From NCBI GenBank assembly GCA_947177345.1, contig CAMWUB010000098.1, forward strand, positions 1 to 5,996: a stretch of 5,996 nucleotides of DNA, given 5' to 3'. Origin of the DNA: an uncultured Ruminococcus sp. GTDB taxonomy: Bacteria; Bacillota; Clostridia; Oscillospirales; Ruminococcaceae. The first letter of the stretch is position 1, and every line of letters begins with the position of its first letter. Positions 5,016 through 5,996 of the stretch are shown here, one piece after another. A model generated the notes under the pieces. It worked only from the letters and a program-made list of their open reading frames with translations, was not told where the DNA came from and ran no database searches. The translations under genes were made by a program, and so were the position numbers.

Positions 5016-5996
5016 ACCTTTTTCTCCTTTCTTATGTTCTTCTTGTATATCTAGCATCAATGGTGCAGAAACAGTTTCATTATTTGAACTATTAATCACA
5101 AGAAATTTCGCATCATACCTACCCTTACTATCTATATCTAATCTACTAAAATCATCTCCCTGTGTTCTTCCCATCAACTGTGGCGTTTTTGATGCAATAA
5201 CCCTTTTTACACTAGAACAATTAAATGCCCATCTGAAAATTCCCACTGCTTTCTCTGGAAGCCGATACTCTTCATCATACCATTCAACAGGAAACTCAAT
5301 AATCGTACTTCCATCTTCCGACCAAATAATCCCTGATTCATCGATATAATAACCTTTTACAGAGTTCATTTTATATCTGCGTGCAAACTTTTCAAATGTT
5401 TGATTCTCCTGAATAAGCAACAGTGGTGGCATATAGAATCCTTGATTGCATTCGTGATAATCAGTCATATCAATATCAATTTTGCTGTTGGGTACTTCAA
5501 TATTTCTAATACCCACACCAATACCAATCAAATTTGTCCAATGAATCCTCCTCAAACTGTTCGGAAGAATCATATGTGTAACATCACAAAAAATAAACGC
5601 ATTATCTGCAATAACTTTAAGTCCCTCTGAAAAATTGACACAGTTCAGGTTTTCGCAGGAATCGAATGCCATACTATCAATTTTTATAAGTGAAGGCGGA
5701 AAGGAAATTGACTTAAGAAAATGATTGTCCTTAAAAGCGTTCGGCGCAATTATTTCAACCCCATTTGGAATCGCATATATTTCTTCTTGTTTTCCACATG
5801 GATAACAAATCAATATTTTCATATCTTTTGAAAAAAGCACACCATCAATTGAGCAGAAAGCCTGATTATCGTCTGCTACATTTATCTCATCAAAGCATTC
5901 TAACCTATCATCCGATGCCCAACAAGGTTTTTCAGTTAAAATTATAGCATCAATTTTTGATACAGATGCTGGAATATCTCTGTCACTTATACACAA
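4566..5996 (-). CDS. BspA-type leucine-rich repeat protein with C-terminal TIR domain (N-terminus outside window)
   Basis: At least 476 residues read leftward from the window edge; the edge codon is TTG, but the sequence there is already mid-repeat (DIPASVSKI), so the true start lies beyond. Visible residues 1-151 are BspA/LRR_5-type repeats (IPNGVEIIAPNAF, FPPSLIKIDSMAF, FSEGLKVIADNAF, LPNSLRRI) plus the linked unit SIDGVLFSKD...YP. Residues 152-215 are irregular; 218-258 repeat the pattern (IDESGIIWSEDG..., LPEKAVGIFRWAF). Residues 334-472 form a TIR domain: FKIGITFSG strand, IFYDSW strand, VVVLLSPDY strand, W410 and E415 as candidate catalytic region, ICLLGVD strand. TIR domains of bacteria commonly cleave NAD+ or make signalling nucleotides from it; LRRs commonly sense ligands. 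No membrane segment or signal is seen. It is convergent with the endolysin and more AT-rich, which fits acquired prophage cargo. An anti-phage role is inferred. A secreted adhesin is less likely, given the TIR domain and 17 cysteines. Confidence 0.85.
   Translation of the reverse strand: MCISDRDIPASVSKIDAIILTEKPCWASDDRLECFDEINVADDNQAFCSIDGVLFSKDMKILICYPCGKQEEIYAIPNGVEIIAPNAFKDNHFLKSISFPPSLIKIDSMAFDSCENLNCVNFSEGLKVIADNAFIFCDVTHMILPNSLRRIHWTNLIGIGVGIRNIEVPNSKIDIDMTDYHECNQGFYMPPLLLIQENQTFEKFARRYKMNSVKGYYIDESGIIWSEDGSTIIEFPVEWYDEEYRLPEKAVGIFRWAFNCSSVKRVIASKTPQLMGRTQGDDFSRLDIDSKGRYDAKFLVINSSNNETVSAPLMLDIQEEHKKGEKGMKICVPHFKIGITFSGKYRKQFVEPLCYELLKLGYNKDDIFYDSWHDVLINGVHGDSILRQIYFKNCDCVVVLLSPDYKKKNWTGHIEWSAVKELINTGNGNKICLLGVDSVDIGKIDGLYKNQAIVKNIDGMSAIEIADFVHQKYNMC
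5024..5029 (-). promoter_or_regulatory. Candidate internal Shine-Dalgarno before the TIR domain
   Basis: AAGGAG on the minus strand (part of AAAGGAG, 5030-5024) lies 8 bases from ATG 5015-5013. It encodes part of KKGEKG in the linker between the LRR and TIR parts. It matches the strength and spacing of the true ribosome sites on the plus strand of this window. Confidence 0.4.

Noticed and set aside
5994..5996. TTG at the window edge as the start of the LRR-TIR gene
   Set aside because: The frame is open to the edge and the residues there already look like the middle of an LRR (DIPASVSKI), so the gene is more likely truncated by the window.
1..5996. CRISPR arrays, tRNA or rRNA genes, insertion sequences
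   Set aside because: No regularly spaced short repeats, cloverleaf-like segments, rRNA signatures or transposase motifs were seen; the only repeats are in-frame protein repeats.

Overview
The window looks like the right-hand end of the late (tail and lysis) region of a prophage or temperate phage of a Gram-positive, low-to-mid GC bacterium, most likely a gut Clostridia (Ruminococcus-like) host. The host guess rests on strong GAGGTGA/AAGGAG Shine-Dalgarno sites, the phage protein families seen, and a BspA-type leucine-rich-repeat protein of the kind common in gut Bacillota. No species can be assigned from the sequence alone.

Positions 1-4523 hold seven co-directional plus-strand genes packed almost without gaps. 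They are: the 3' end of an unidentified tail or baseplate gene (ends 189); a 536-aa fibre-like protein with collagen-type Gly-X-Y stretches and three SHTH repeats (189-1799); a 238-aa tail-associated protein (1799-2515); a 106-aa protein with one membrane segment (2526-2846); a 63-aa r1t-type holin (2843-3034); an 88-aa small phage protein resembling DUF6275 (3064-3330); and a two-enzyme endolysin, M15 peptidase plus GH25 muramidase (3327-4523). Four junctions are stop/start overlaps (two TAATG, two ATGA), which points to one translationally coupled late operon. The tail genes would supply host recognition. The holin(s) would permeabilise the membrane so that the endolysin can cut both peptide and glycan bonds of the wall. 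A strong intrinsic terminator (4528-4558) closes the operon.

Positions 4566-5996 hold a single minus-strand gene, convergent with the lysis genes, cut by the window edge and visibly more AT-rich. It encodes BspA-type leucine-rich repeats followed by a C-terminal TIR domain that keeps a candidate catalytic glutamate. This is accessory cargo at the prophage end, a position where anti-phage and lysogenic-conversion genes are often carried. The LRR-TIR order recalls animal Toll-like receptors, but no membrane segment is visible and the protein is cysteine-rich, so a cytosolic sensor/NAD-consuming effector is the most attractive reading. A well-spaced Shine-Dalgarno and ATG lie immediately before the TIR domain, in frame, so the TIR effector might also be made as a separate short protein. 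This LRR-TIR locus is the best candidate for something undescribed in the window.
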